DNA of 10,746 bases from JACCZX01 sp040003315 (GCA_040003315.1 JBDUCU010000101.1:1-10746); one strand, 5' to 3'; positions 1-6,577 are shown, numbered from the stretch's first letter. Translations and numbers: made by a program. Notes: generated by a model from the sequence alone, not told the origin.

Positions 1-221
1 CTGGTGTACCGGTTGTCACGCCAGTGGCATCGCCGGGTAGCTACGTGCGGAAAAGATAACCGCTGAAAGCATCTAAGCGGGAAACTTGCCTGAAGATTAA
101 TCTTCCCGGAGGCTTGACCTCCCTTAAGGGTCGTCCTAGACCAGGACGTTGATAGGCTGGGTGTGGAAGCGCTGTAAGGCGTTGAGCTAACCAGTACTAA
201 TTGCCCGTGAGGCTTGATCCT
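1..221 (+). rRNA. rrl: 23S ribosomal RNA, 3' end (partial)
   Basis: This is the last part of the large-subunit rRNA; the gene begins before the window. The sequence carries the conserved helices of 23S domain VI, including AGCATCTAAGCGGGAAACTTG at about 68-88 and GCGTTGAGCTAACCAGTACT near 179-198, and ends with the usual CGTGAGGCTTGATCC. The 3' end is placed at about 221 by analogy with other bacterial 23S genes. It is followed by a spacer of about 125 bases and a 5S gene, so this is the end of an rRNA operon. Confidence 0.97.
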
Positions 222-347
222 ATAACCGTGCTGCCTGTCTCAGAAGTGAGAGACTCGACACGCAAATACAACCATCTTTGCTTCTTTCCGAATTAGATCT
301 CTTGTGAGCCGCTGCTTAGTGGCGACGAATCAAGAGGTCGTCCGAAT
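222..347 (+). other. 23S-5S internal transcribed spacer
   Basis: This is transcribed spacer between the mature 23S and 5S ends. I see no tRNA cloverleaf and no open reading frame in it. It should be removed by RNase III/RNase E type processing, but I cannot point to the cleavage sites. Confidence 0.8.
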
Positions 348-464
348 TGCCTGACGACCATAGCGAGTTGGAACCACTCCTTCCCATCCCGAACAGGACC
401 GTGAAACGATTCAGCGCCGATGATAGTTGGATGTATTTCCAGCGAAAGTAGGACATCGTCAGGC
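348..464 (+). rRNA. rrf: 5S ribosomal RNA
   Basis: A complete 5S rRNA of about 117 bases. Its ends TGCCTGACGA and TCGTCAGGC pair to form helix I. The internal CCCATCCCGAACAGGACCG segment and the CGCCGATGATAGT segment are the conserved loop B/C and loop E/helix V regions. The exact wording of these segments is that of Betaproteobacteria rather than of gammaproteobacterial 5S, which is the best taxonomic clue in the window. The ends are estimated to within one or two bases. Confidence 0.96.
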
Positions 465-483
465 TAGCTTTATTTGCTTCGAA

Positions 484-1104
484 CTAAACGCCCCGGCACG
501 TGTGTGTCGGGGCGTTTTGTTTTAGGGATCCTTTTCCAGCATCGGAGTCGATTCTTGCGACGAGCAATCGATAGCCAAGGTCGAGGTGCTCTTGGTGCAA
601 CAGATGGCCGTGGCGACGTTGCCACGCTGGCTATTACGTCAAGCGGCGGCAGGCAGCGCGCATCGGCCTCGCGGATCTCGGGAAAGTAATCGTCAGTCAG
701 CCAGAAGTCACGCGCCGCGGGGTCGCAGGTTACGATCACGCGATGCGCTCGCGAGCCACTCGCGCAAGCTCAAGCAGTCCCCGGCGATAGTCCGGCCAGT
801 GATGGATCGTCAGCACCGCCAGGCTGGCGGCGAATGCTCCGTTCCGAAACGGAAGATGCATTGCCGATGCAGGGACTACCGGAATCGCTTTGTCGCGGCG
901 CTGCCCGATCATCGCCTTCGAGGGCTCGACCGCAACTACGACGCGATCGATAAACTCGTAGGACCCGGTGCCTGCTCCGACATTGACCAGCGGTGCCGCA
1001 TTTCTCAAAGCACGCGTGATCGCGCTGGCGATTCGGGGATCAGGCCGGCGGTAATCGGCGTACCCAGCTCCGATCCGGTCATAGAGCTGCGGCGCGCCGA
1101 CCAT
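484..1104 (-). pseudogene. SAM-dependent methyltransferase, decayed (frameshift plus internal deletion)
   Basis: The reading frame from the ATG at 1104 shows a class I methyltransferase N-terminus: LYDRIGAGYADYRRPDPR, motif I VNVGAGTGSYE, the acidic loop VVVAVEPS and AVLTIHHWPD. At about 736-743 the frame breaks: ARERI is followed by an early TGA, while the expected continuation VIVTCDPAARDFWLTDDYFP lies in another frame, consistent with two extra bases (GC) there. That frame runs to PPLDVIAS near 614. From about 611 a third frame gives WQRRHGHLL and LDLGYRLLVAR, which is the usual C-terminal end of this family. About 70-80 residues that normally lie between (a PHDC...GAYWRRP region) are missing. 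The last frame only meets a stop at 484, inside the rRNA terminator; the natural end was probably near 550. What is seen is the motif order and frame changes; the family assignment is from recognition of the motifs. It cannot make a normal enzyme as read. Confidence 0.82.
486..523 (+). terminator. rRNA operon intrinsic terminator
   Basis: Arms AAACGCCCCGGCAC (486-499) and GTGTCGGGGCGTTT (504-517) form a 14-bp stem with one G-U pair and the tetraloop GTGT, followed by TTTTGTTTT. It starts about 20 bases after 5S, as expected for the end of an rRNA operon. The outer A/T-rich arms give a shorter T tract on the minus strand as well, so it may also stop the converging minus-strand transcripts. Confidence 0.93.
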
Positions 1105-1210
1105 CGTTGATGTTGACAAGCGGCGGCCGGGCCCCGAATGTGTGCTCGTTCGAACTAAGCCACCAGTTTGCCGCGAGTGCGGCGCTCGTACAGCGTCTGC
1201 GGATAGCGTT

Positions 1211-1237
1211 CCGCAACTACTGTGCCAGCAGTTGCGG
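1211..1237. repeat. Imperfect hairpin downstream of the SRPBCC gene
   Basis: CCGCAACT (1211-1218) and AGTTGCGG (1230-1237) are perfect complements; inside them CTG and CAG pair across a TGC loop after one mismatch. It lies 18 bases past the stop of the SRPBCC gene. There is no T tract on either strand, so it is not a classical terminator; it could be an mRNA 3' end stabiliser or part of a degraded cassette attachment site. Confidence 0.45.
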
Positions 1238-1254
1238 GCTATATGCTGAGCACG

Positions 1255-1776
1255 TCACTGAATGTTCAAGTAGCGTGCGGTGCGGGCGCCTGCGCTGCTG
1301 GATGCTTCGAACGCGAGCAGCGGAACCCCGAGATACTGCGCGAGACCACGCCCGCCCTCGCGCATCACCTGATCGTGATTCCACGCAAAAACCGGAGCCA
1401 GAATCGGCGCGAAGAGATTCATCCAGCTCTTGCCCGTGGTCACGATCCAGATGTACCTAACGAGCGTGGTTTGGCCGGCTGCCTGCAGCTGCCAGCGTCC
1501 CGACCCATTGAGGTCGCCACTGGCGACCCCTTCGATGAAACTGGGGCGCGCCAGCGCGGTCGTGCGCATGTCCAACGACAAACGGTACGGCAGTCGGCTC
1601 GACCACGTATACCGTCGGATTGCGCCGACACCCTGTGCGTCGCCCTTGGCGAGCTCGACGACTGCTTCGACGTAGCGCCACCAGCGCGGCCACTGGTCGG
1701 GCTCGAGCAGCGCTTTCCAAACGCGGTCAATGGGCGCGTCCAGGTGCCACTGGGTGACCAGCGAGTATTGCCTCAC
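1255..1776 (-). CDS. SRPBCC (START-like/polyketide cyclase) family protein
   Basis: A 173-residue soluble protein. The N-terminus reads WHLDAPIDRVWKALLEPDQW followed by PRWWRYV, the typical opening of SRPBCC proteins: a first strand, then 'P.e.VW..l.d...wp.W'. The middle has WQLQ and TTLVRYIWIVTT strands and the end (PVFAWNHDQVMREGGRGLAQYL) is the long C-terminal helix that closes the hydrophobic cavity. The length is usual for the family, which binds lipids, polyketides or other hydrophobic ligands; the ligand cannot be told from sequence. The start is a GTG at 1776 with a weak GAGGC just before it; no better start is seen. It stands alone, with a possible cassette attachment site just upstream (1820-1891). 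The gene appears intact. Confidence 0.85.
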   Translation of the reverse strand: MRQYSLVTQWHLDAPIDRVWKALLEPDQWPRWWRYVEAVVELAKGDAQGVGAIRRYTWSSRLPYRLSLDMRTTALARPSFIEGVASGDLNGSGRWQLQAAGQTTLVRYIWIVTTGKSWMNLFAPILAPVFAWNHDQVMREGGRGLAQYLGVPLLAFEASSSAGARTARYLNIQ

Positions 1777-1819
1777 GCCTCGATCGCCGTCGGTCCGAAA
1801 AACCGCAAGCGTAACGCGC

Positions 1820-1891
1820 GCCCAACGTTTTAGTTAAGGTGTGTTAACGCATCAACGCATCTCACCCGGAACGCGTCGCGCGCGTTATGGC
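1820..1891 (-). repeat. Possible degenerate integron attC site
   Basis: On the minus strand, GCCATAAC (containing the TAA stop of the GNAT gene upstream) is followed 58 bases later by GTTGGGC at 1826-1820, a good GTTRRRY box, 44 bases before the SRPBCC start. The first box departs from RYYYAAC by an extra base, so this is a weak candidate taken together with the clearer sites in the window. Confidence 0.35.
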
Positions 1892-2349
1892 GTGTTGCGG
1901 GGTGCGCTCCACGCGTACTTGACGTCTCCAAGTTGCCATGTCGGCTCGAAACCGAACTGCACGACCTTGAAGTTGCGAGCCTCATAGAACCTGCGTGCGT
2001 TTGAGTTGCGGGCAAAGGTGAATAGCCACAGGCTTCCGGCGGATTGTCGCTTCGCCCATGCGAGCAGTTCGCTGCCGATACCGCGACCGTGATATCCGAC
2101 GCGGACATAAAGCTGCGCAATGGACTCGCGATTTGCAGCGACGAATCCCACAAGATCTTCTCCGAGCAGCGCCACACGCACGGAACTGCTCGGTACCACG
2201 TTCGAGACGAAATGTTGACGCTGCTCTTCGAGCGGATGAGGGTCTTTGATGCCGACGCCAAGCTCGAAGCTTGCCCTCCACATCGGAACCAGAAAATCGA
2301 GCCAATGGGGATCGTAGTCGGCTAGGCGAACGCCGGAAGCGCCGCTCAT
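1885..2349 (-). CDS. GNAT family N-acetyltransferase
   Basis: A 154-residue protein of complete GNAT length. Motif A, IAQLYVRVGYHGRGIGSELL at residues 77-96, contains the acetyl-CoA pyrophosphate-binding G-x-G-x-G loop (HGRGIG). It is followed by the motif B strand and helix SLWLFTFARNSNARRFYEARNF, in which the asparagine and the Y-E-A-R-N-F segment are typical. The N-terminal half (WRASFELGVG) is the substrate side, which is not conserved enough to name a substrate. The ATG at 2349 overlaps the stop of the truncated hydrolase as ATGA, so the two are translationally coupled. The stop TAA is the core of a CCATAAC box, fitting an integron cassette. Known family role: transfer of acetyl from acetyl-CoA to an amine. 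Substrate not known. Confidence 0.88.
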   Translation of the reverse strand: MSGASGVRLADYDPHWLDFLVPMWRASFELGVGIKDPHPLEEQRQHFVSNVVPSSSVRVALLGEDLVGFVAANRESIAQLYVRVGYHGRGIGSELLAWAKRQSAGSLWLFTFARNSNARRFYEARNFKVVQFGFEPTWQLGDVKYAWSAPRNTP

Positions 2350-2927
2350 AAGCCTGCGATCGGCTCGGTCCGAGCACGCGCCGCTCGCGAACTGCGTACT
2401 GAGTCCACGAAATGGGCGCGGTAGTACTCAGCCCCGGTATCGATATCGCCGTCCTCGTACGCGCGCGTATCTGCAATCGAATGCATCTTCGCCAAGCTTT
2501 TCGCCTCAGCGGCTTGGCGCTGCTCCCTGAAACCCAGTAGATCGGCATGACACGCGGGCGCAGTGTTCAGCAGGACTAGATGCGAGACGCGGTCCGGATG
2601 GGGTGTCGCGTACTCCATAGCCAGAAGACCGCCCCACGAGTGGCCCAATAGCGAGATCGACTCGAGGCCGAAGTGTTGCCTGAGTCTGTCCAGGTCGTCG
2701 ATTTCCGATTCGATGCTGACATCTCCAGCGATGACTCCGTGCGAGGACTTGCCGCGCCCTCGCTGGTCGTAGTAGATCAACCGAAACACCCTCGACAGGC
2801 GATCCATTTCCGGCAGCAGATAGTTGTGATTGAAATCTGGCCCGCCGTGCAGGATGACCTGTGGGCTGCCGTTCCCGATTTCTCGGAAATAGAGTTGCGC
2901 ATCGGGCACCGATAGGGTAGTCCTCAT
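2346..2927 (-). pseudogene. Alpha/beta hydrolase (proline iminopeptidase-like), C-terminally truncated
   Basis: The 193-residue frame opens like a proline iminopeptidase or related hydrolase: the oxyanion-hole motif HGGPDFNHNYLLPEM at 27-41, YYDQRGRGKSS at 52-62, and the nucleophile elbow GHSWGG at 95-100 with Ser97. The cap begins with EYYRAHF near residue 166, then the similarity stops and the frame ends after IAGL. Family members are about 280-310 residues long, and the catalytic Asp and His lie in the missing part. No continuation was found in the other minus frames, because the GNAT gene begins at once. As read, it should not have hydrolase activity. I call it a truncated pseudogene; a shortened protein with another role is possible but unsupported. 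The ATG at 2927 is the natural family start. Confidence 0.75.
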
Positions 2928-2969
2928 CCACGAGTGGCTGCGAACGCATGGGTAGGGTCGGTATAGCCG

Positions 2970-2985
2970 CCGCTGATTTCAGCGG
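2970..2985. repeat. Perfect 7-bp inverted repeat
   Basis: CCGCTGA and TCAGCGG flank TT. The site lies between the attC-like element at 3015-3067 and the start of the truncated hydrolase at 2927, that is in the 5' leader of that gene. It has no T tract. It could be an operator or leader hairpin; it is also small enough to be chance. Confidence 0.3.
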
Positions 2986-3014
2986 TCGCAGTCTCGGATG
3001 TCGCCGGGCGCGGG

Positions 3015-3067
3015 GTCTAACGAGCTAACGGCAGCTGCCGGAGCGATGAGCGAACGCCGCGTTAAGC
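3015..3067 (-). repeat. Probable integron attC site
   Basis: Read on the minus strand, GCTTAAC (3067-3061, matching RYYYAAC) is followed after 39 bases by GTTAGAC (3021-3015, matching GTTRRRY). The 53-bp span is close to the short end of known attC sites. The stop TAA of the small membrane protein is part of the first box, as is common for integron cassettes. The inner CGGCAGCTGCCG forms a perfect palindrome at the apex. The L''/L' pairing is poor by eye. Confidence 0.55.
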
Positions 3068-3256
3068 GTCTGGTCGGCGTGACTCTCGCCAGAGCATGGC
3101 CGCAATCCCAGCCACGATCACGAATGCAATTCCGCTCAACCAGAGCGGAATGATCAGACCATTCACAGTCACTTCCCAGCCCAGGACGAAGCGGAGTAAT
3201 TGGAGTGCGGCAATAAGAGCAAGTAAAACAACGGCAAGAGCAGTGAAAGGTTTCAT
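3062..3256 (-). CDS. Small two-helix membrane protein, unknown function
   Basis: A 64-residue protein with two hydrophobic helices: FTALAVVLLALIAALQLLRFVL at about 4-25 and IIPLWLSGIAFVIVAGIAAML at about 35-55, ending in the charged tail WRESRRPDA. The ATG at 3256 is preceded by GGGAGG (complement at 3261-3267) with five bases between, a strong ribosome binding site. The gene starts 45 bases after the stop of the DUF1648 protein, so the two membrane proteins probably form one transcript or one cassette. Proteins of this layout are common and mostly uncharacterised; I do not assign a function. The stop TAA lies within an attC-like box. Confidence 0.75.
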   Translation of the reverse strand: MKPFTALAVVLLALIAALQLLRFVLGWEVTVNGLIIPLWLSGIAFVIVAGIAAMLWRESRRPDA

Positions 3257-3301
3257 CGGTCCCTCCCATTGGAAGTAACCAAGCGGATCGTGATGTAACG
3301 G

Positions 3302-3787
3302 TTAGCGTACACGGCTGAAGCGGCGGTGAAGCACCACCAGCCAAGCGCCGACCGCCACCGCAAATAACACCAGGCCAGCCCAGAACGGACCCGGCGTGAG
3401 CTGCTTCGACGGTGAGAGATTGGCCTGCACAACCTGCCAATGCACGAAGCACAGGAAGAGCAGGAGTACAGAAGCTGGAAACAGAGCCAGCCTGCCAAGC
3501 TGCGAGGCAGTGGAAGCTCTGCGCTCCGGTGCCAGCCAGTATTCACGGTTTGGAAGATTCACCAGTGAAGCGGGAAAAAATCGAGCCAGCTGACCCGATG
3601 CTGCGACCAGAATCGGCACGAGTACGACCAGCGGCAGCATCAAACTAAGGTAGGCGGCTCGCGGCATGAACCCATTCGCGGTGCCAGACGCACCGAAATG
3701 CGACGCCACCACCGGGGCGAGTGACGCGCTCGTAAGCCACACGAAGAGCGCTGCAGCGACGACGAGAAGGGTAAAGATTAGTCGCAT
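3302..3787 (-). CDS. DUF1648 domain membrane protein
   Basis: I place the start at the ATG at 3787 (161 residues), because the hydrophobic helix MRLIFTLLVVAAALFVWL begins there, though the frame is open further upstream through the broken GFA gene. The signature SLAPVVASHFGASGTANGFM at about 21-41 is the DUF1648 element also found in SdpI-type immunity proteins and B. subtilis YfhL-like proteins. NLPNREYWLAPERR follows at 87-100, a hallmark of this proteobacterial subgroup. Further membrane helices lie at about 47-63, 108-126 and 135-154, followed by a basic tail LHRRFSRVR. Family knowledge does not give a firm function; a role in envelope or signal handling is only a guess. The stop TAA is in a CGCTAACC context. 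The gene looks intact. Confidence 0.8.
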   Translation of the reverse strand: MRLIFTLLVVAAALFVWLTSASLAPVVASHFGASGTANGFMPRAAYLSLMLPLVVLVPILVAASGQLARFFPASLVNLPNREYWLAPERRASTASQLGRLALFPASVLLLFLCFVHWQVVQANLSPSKQLTPGPFWAGLVLFAVAVGAWLVVLHRRFSRVR

Positions 3788-3816
3788 AGAGTTTAGCGTT
3801 GAGAAAGTTTGAACGA

Positions 3817-4305
3817 CTACTTCGACTTGGCGAGCAGTGCCGCGCGGCGCGCGAGGCTCTCTTTGGGCCATAGCTCGGACGATTTATGTACTCAGCGACG
3901 GCCAGTGTGCCAGTCGGCAGTACAACCCATGGTTGCTTGGAAGCGGTGAAGATGTGGATGTCCGGTGGGAAACGGTCGGGTTCGTCAAGGGTTCCGACGC
4001 GAATGAAGCGAACTGCGTCACCGCCGCCTGCATAGTCGCTCCAAACGGCGATGTGGCACTTGGGACAGCGCGAGATCTTCTGCCCCTTTCCACTATTGGA
4101 CGGCGTATCGATGGTTTTCGACCGCGCCTGGAGCAGCTCCACGCGGTCGGCCTCGATCATCGCGTTGAGCGCAAACGAAGCCCCTGTTTCACGCTGGCAC
4201 CAACGGCAATGGCAGCAGTGGGACGAAAAGAGGCTTTGCTATCATGCGATAGCGCACGAAGCGACACGTACATCCGCCTTCGTAGACAGTGGCTTCGCTG
4301 CTCAT
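3817..4305 (-). pseudogene. GFA/CENP-V family zinc protein, two frameshifts
   Basis: From the ATG at 4305, one base past the stop of the RibD-like gene, the frame gives SSEATVYEGGCTCRFVRYR and then fails. The expected zinc-binding segment VHCCHCRWCQRETGASFALN is present in a shifted frame, consistent with one extra C at 4220-4222 (GGG on the + strand). This continues with EADRVELLQ, SRCPKCHIAVWSDYAGGG and the strongly conserved DIHIFTASKQPWVVLP. After AVAEYINRPS, near 3869-3876, one base appears to be missing; the other frame gives WPKESLARRAALLAKSK and the stop at 3817. Restoring both positions would give a full family member of about 160 residues with all cysteines (C-x-C, C-x-C-x2-C, C-x2-C). 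The family is named after a glutathione-formaldehyde enzyme, but most members have unknown substrates. Either a real double-frameshift pseudogene or two sequencing errors. Confidence 0.82.
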
Positions 4306-4306
4306 G

Positions 4307-4954
4307 TCATGCGCGCTTGCGCAGAAAGACGTGAGTCGCACGCTTGCCCACGGTGTGCTGCACGCATTCGTAGCCCAGAGCAGGCAAATCGATATCGCTT
4401 AACAGATGCTCGCCTGCGCCGAGCAAGACCGGCCGGATGGCGAGATGCAGCTCGTCGATCAGCGCCGCGCGCAGATACTGCCGAATCGTGGATACGCCGC
4501 CCCCGACGCGAACGTCGCGGCCCCCCGCGGCAGCAGTGGCTTGCTCCAATGCGGCGTGAATACCTTCAGTGACAAAGCGAAACTCCGTACCTCCCGCCAT
4601 CGTAAGCGGTGCCCGTGGGTAATGGGTCAACACGAAAACCGGTGTGTGATACGGCGGCTCGTCGCCCCACCAACCTTTCCAACTCTCATCGGGCCACGGC
4701 CCGCGGACAGGTCCGAACATGTTGCGCCCAAGAATCCAAGCGCCGATGCCGGCAAAGCCTCGCTCTGCGATTTCGTTATCGACTCCTGTTTCCCCATCGT
4801 CTTGGCCGTGCATCTTTCGCCATATGCGTGTGTGGAAGAACCAATCCATCAGCTCGGGGCCCCTGACGCCGAGCGGATTCTGCAGGTCTTGGTCCGGCCC
4901 AGCGCCGTAGCCGTCGATGGAGATCGCGAAACTTTGAACTCGGAGTTTTGGCAC
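4307..4954 (-). CDS. Dihydrofolate reductase-like (RibD C-terminal domain) protein
   Basis: A 215-residue protein with the fold of the DfrA/RibD reductase domain. The N-terminal strand SFAISIDGYGAGPDQDLQNP contains the usual SIDGY element. GAWILGRNMFGPVRGPW at about 71-87 is the G-R-x-M/T-F segment. The NADPH-binding portion DVRVGGGVSTIRQYL (147-161) and IDELHLAIRPVLLGAGEHLL (166-185) match the family well. Members reduce small substrates with NADPH; those found outside folate and riboflavin operons have mostly unknown substrates. The start is a GTG at 4954; an ATG upstream (4960) runs into a stop. The stop is separated by one base from the start of the GFA gene downstream, so the two form an operon. 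The gene appears intact. Confidence 0.87.
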   Translation of the reverse strand: MPKLRVQSFAISIDGYGAGPDQDLQNPLGVRGPELMDWFFHTRIWRKMHGQDDGETGVDNEIAERGFAGIGAWILGRNMFGPVRGPWPDESWKGWWGDEPPYHTPVFVLTHYPRAPLTMAGGTEFRFVTEGIHAALEQATAAAGGRDVRVGGGVSTIRQYLRAALIDELHLAIRPVLLGAGEHLLSDIDLPALGYECVQHTVGKRATHVFLRKRA

Positions 4955-5027
4955 TACATGCCTCGCAGTGAGTCAGTGACTCGAACGCCGATGCAGCCTG
5001 CAGCAAACGATCGAATAGGTCAAAACA

Positions 5028-5117
5028 GTCGAACGTTCAAGCGAACCCGCGAGCTGCGCCGAGGCTCACCAGGTTGACGACACACGCCGGCCGTCCCGGC
5101 TGGACGCTGGGTTAAAC
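5028..5117 (-). repeat. Possible attC remnant after the GNAT gene
   Basis: On the minus strand, GTTTAAC (5117-5111), a perfect RYYYAAC box that includes the TAA stop of the GNAT gene, is followed by GC-rich partly self-complementary sequence (GTCCAGCCGGGACGG). No exact GTTRRRY box closes it; the nearest is GTTCGAC at 5034-5028. The right half seems lost or mutated. Confidence 0.25.
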
Positions 5118-5663
5118 GACAGTGGGCGCATCGAGTTTCTTTTCCATCACCGCAAGCGCAAGGCTGTCGACTCTCGGTACGCTCAGGCGATGCGCGGGAA
5201 GTGATTCCACCTGACCTGTCGGTCGATATCCGCGGCGCTGATAGAAGGCAGTCAATTCATCACGCCCGCTGACGACGGTGATCGAGATGGTTGTCGTCGC
5301 CCACTTCTGCCGAGCCGTTGCCTCGGCGGCCAGCATGAGGCGCGAGCCAATTCCCGCACCCTGCAGACGAGGCTCAGTGACAAGCATTCCGAGATAGGCC
5401 GTAGGTCCCAAGGTTTTCAGAAGAACTGAGCCAACGACTTCATCGCCTTCAAGGCAGAGGAGGATCATCGAGCCGGGCGCGGAAATCAGATCGCGCACCT
5501 CGTTCTCGTCGGTTCTTGGGCCATCAAACAAATCGGCCTCGTTGGTCCATCCGAGCCGACTGGAGTCGCCTCGATAAGCGCGATTCACCAGGGCAGCGAT
5601 GCGGCTCGCATCGTCGACTCGAGCAATCACGAAGGACAGCGTCGGCGGCATTGTTGATTGCAT
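5112..5663 (-). CDS. GNAT family N-acetyltransferase
   Basis: A 183-residue protein. The N-terminal helix RIAALVNRAYRGDSSRLGWT (21-40) followed by TDENEVRDLI is typical of the GNAT subgroup seen in cassettes and soil proteobacteria, where the 'R.GWTtEadl..g.Rt' segment recurs. Motif A is at 91-110, with the acetyl-CoA loop Q-G-A-G-I-G-S at 101-107. FYQRRGYRPTG near the C-terminus is the usual end strand-helix. All elements are present, so the gene should be functional. The substrate is not predictable. ATG at 5663; a second ATG at 5651 is possible. The gene follows a possible attC site (5698-5765) by 35 bases, and its TAA is part of GTTTAAC. Confidence 0.88.
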   Translation of the reverse strand: MQSTMPPTLSFVIARVDDASRIAALVNRAYRGDSSRLGWTNEADLFDGPRTDENEVRDLISAPGSMILLCLEGDEVVGSVLLKTLGPTAYLGMLVTEPRLQGAGIGSRLMLAAEATARQKWATTTISITVVSGRDELTAFYQRRGYRPTGQVESLPAHRLSVPRVDSLALAVMEKKLDAPTVV

Positions 5664-5697
5664 AAGACTGGCTCGCCTGAATCGGCTGTTGGCTCTC

Positions 5698-5765
5698 AGT
5701 TAACGGGATGCGACTGAGACGAAGCAGCGAGCGTACGGCCCGTCCGCCTAAGCAAAATGTTAGGC
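5698..5765 (-). repeat. Probable integron attC site
   Basis: On the minus strand, GCCTAAC (5765-5759, perfect R'' box) contains the TAA that ends the broken GNAT gene. The span is 68 bp and closes with GTTAACT (5704-5698), which differs from GTTRRRY at one position, 35 bases before the next GNAT gene. A second TTAGGC close by (GCCTAACATTTTGCTTAGGC) makes a short hairpin at the start of the site. Confidence 0.55.
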
Positions 5766-6166
5766 GTCGAGGGTGATCGCATAGAACCATTCACCCTGAT
5801 CCGTCTTTGTTGACGCCGGTAATTTCGCCGACTCGGTGCCACCCGGGCTTGGAAAAGATTGCCTGGGTTGCAACGCACCAGTCCTCCGTCGACGAAATCA
5901 ACATACGCCGGTAACCGCCTTGCGAATCGTGGTCACGAGTGCACTCGGACGCCTTGCCGCCGGAATTATCGCTTGACGCACAGAAACGTGAGCAGGGGCT
6001 GCCCCAACAGCCCGTCAGGTTCGTCGCTCGCGTAGCCAACGATGTCGCCGTCATTTGAAGCAACAAAGCAATTACGTTTCGCGATTTCGCGAGCTCGATC
6101 ACCCTTGAATTCGTCGATTCGACGAATGTGTTCGACATCGTTGGCTTCGGCGCGCGCGATCTGCAT
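5760..6166 (-). pseudogene. GNAT family acetyltransferase, decayed (several frameshifts and a stop)
   Basis: From the ATG at 6166 the frame reads MQIARAEANDVEHIRRIDEF and then GDIVGYASDEPDGLLGQPLL and TFLCVKR, a GNAT N-terminal half up to the strand before motif A. It stops at the TAA at 5966-5968, where GAA (Glu) would be expected; the same frame goes on with FRRQGV, the acetyl-CoA loop. After that, ALVTTIRKAVTG lies in a second frame, and RMLISSTEDWCVATQAIFSK, then WHRVGEITGVNKDGSG, in a third. A further one-base change at 5794-5796 (CCC on the + strand) brings EWFYAITLDA into frame with a TAA inside the GCCTAAC box. The pieces are in the right order for one gene of about 135 residues. It is not translatable as read. 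Confidence 0.8.
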
Positions 6167-6214
6167 TTTGCTTGCGAAGGCTAGGATCTAGATGATTCCG
6201 ACCAGCTCGGCTAA

Positions 6215-6227
6215 GTTGTCAGACAAC
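6215..6227. repeat. Short perfect palindrome GTTGTC-A-GACAAC
   Basis: A 6-bp inverted repeat with one central base lies 50 bases upstream of the broken GNAT gene. It could be an operator or the remains of a recombination site. The region 6167-6361 around it otherwise holds only a 21-codon frame (6274-6339, minus, beginning MRSFRRDELL), which may be the start of a lost gene but cannot be supported as a gene. Confidence 0.25.
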
Positions 6228-6361
6228 AGTCTCATTTGCCTAAAAGAAGTGATCACGATCTGAGCCGTCGAAGTCACCGCTCTGCATGCAACAGTTCTTG
6301 AAACAACCTAAGCAGCTCGTCGCGTCGGAAAGACCGCATGTCTTACTCCGTAGCCGCGGTG

Positions 6362-6565
6362 CTAGTCCTTCAGCACGAACGTAACGCGCATCGTGACGCG
6401 GAATTCAGTGATCTTTCCATCTACGACCGCAATCTTCTGCTCGGCGATCCACGCGCCGCGGATGTTCTTTAGCGTCTTGTTAGCACGCTTGATACCGGTG
6501 GCGACGGCGTCCTCGAAACTCTTGGGCGACGACGCGATAATTTCGGACACTTTTGCGACGGACAT
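6362..6565 (-). CDS. Dodecin, flavin-binding storage protein
   Basis: A 67-residue protein that matches dodecin over its whole length: SVAKVSEIIASSPKSFEDAV, then IKRANKTLKNIRGAWI, then the strand KITEFRVTMRVTFVLKD at the C-terminus. Dodecins have one helix packed on a three-stranded sheet and form hollow dodecamers that bind flavins such as FMN, riboflavin or lumichrome between tryptophans; Trp39 is at the conserved place. The role is buffering or storage of free flavin in the cytoplasm. The ATG at 6565 has a perfect AGGAGGT ribosome binding site (complement at 6571-6577) five bases ahead, the strongest in the window, so high expression is likely. No attC-like box surrounds it, unlike several neighbours, so it may be a resident gene. 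Confidence 0.95.
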   Translation of the reverse strand: MSVAKVSEIIASSPKSFEDAVATGIKRANKTLKNIRGAWIAEQKIAVVDGKITEFRVTMRVTFVLKD

Positions 6566-6570
6566 TGCGG

Positions 6571-6577
6571 ACCTCCT
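6571..6577 (-). promoter_or_regulatory. Consensus Shine-Dalgarno of dodecin
   Basis: The minus strand reads AGGAGGT, full complementarity to the 16S 3' end, five bases before the dodecin ATG at 6565. It fixes that start. No confident promoter boxes could be named upstream. Confidence 0.8.

Noticed and set aside
222..347. tRNA in the 23S-5S spacer
   Set aside because: No cloverleaf, T-loop GGTTCGA-type motif or CCA end is present.
586..2325. Long + strand open frames (586-1110, 1222-1833, 2044-2325)
   Set aside because: They are antisense to genes with recognisable protein motifs, are rich in Arg/Ser/Pro, and have no recognisable domain or ribosome binding site; they are shadows of the minus-strand genes in GC-rich DNA.
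3261..3305. attC site between the DUF1648 and small membrane protein genes
   Set aside because: CGCTAACC holds the stop, but no GTTRRRY partner follows at a workable distance; the two genes are better seen as one unit.
3837..5077. Long + strand open frames (3837-4334, 4051-4572, 4406-5077)
   Set aside because: They lie antisense to the GFA pseudogene and the RibD-like gene, and show no domain; coding evidence is clear on the minus strand.
6274..6339. 21-codon frame MRSFRRDELL... as a small gene
   Set aside because: Too short, no good ribosome binding site; at most the remains of the start of a lost gene.
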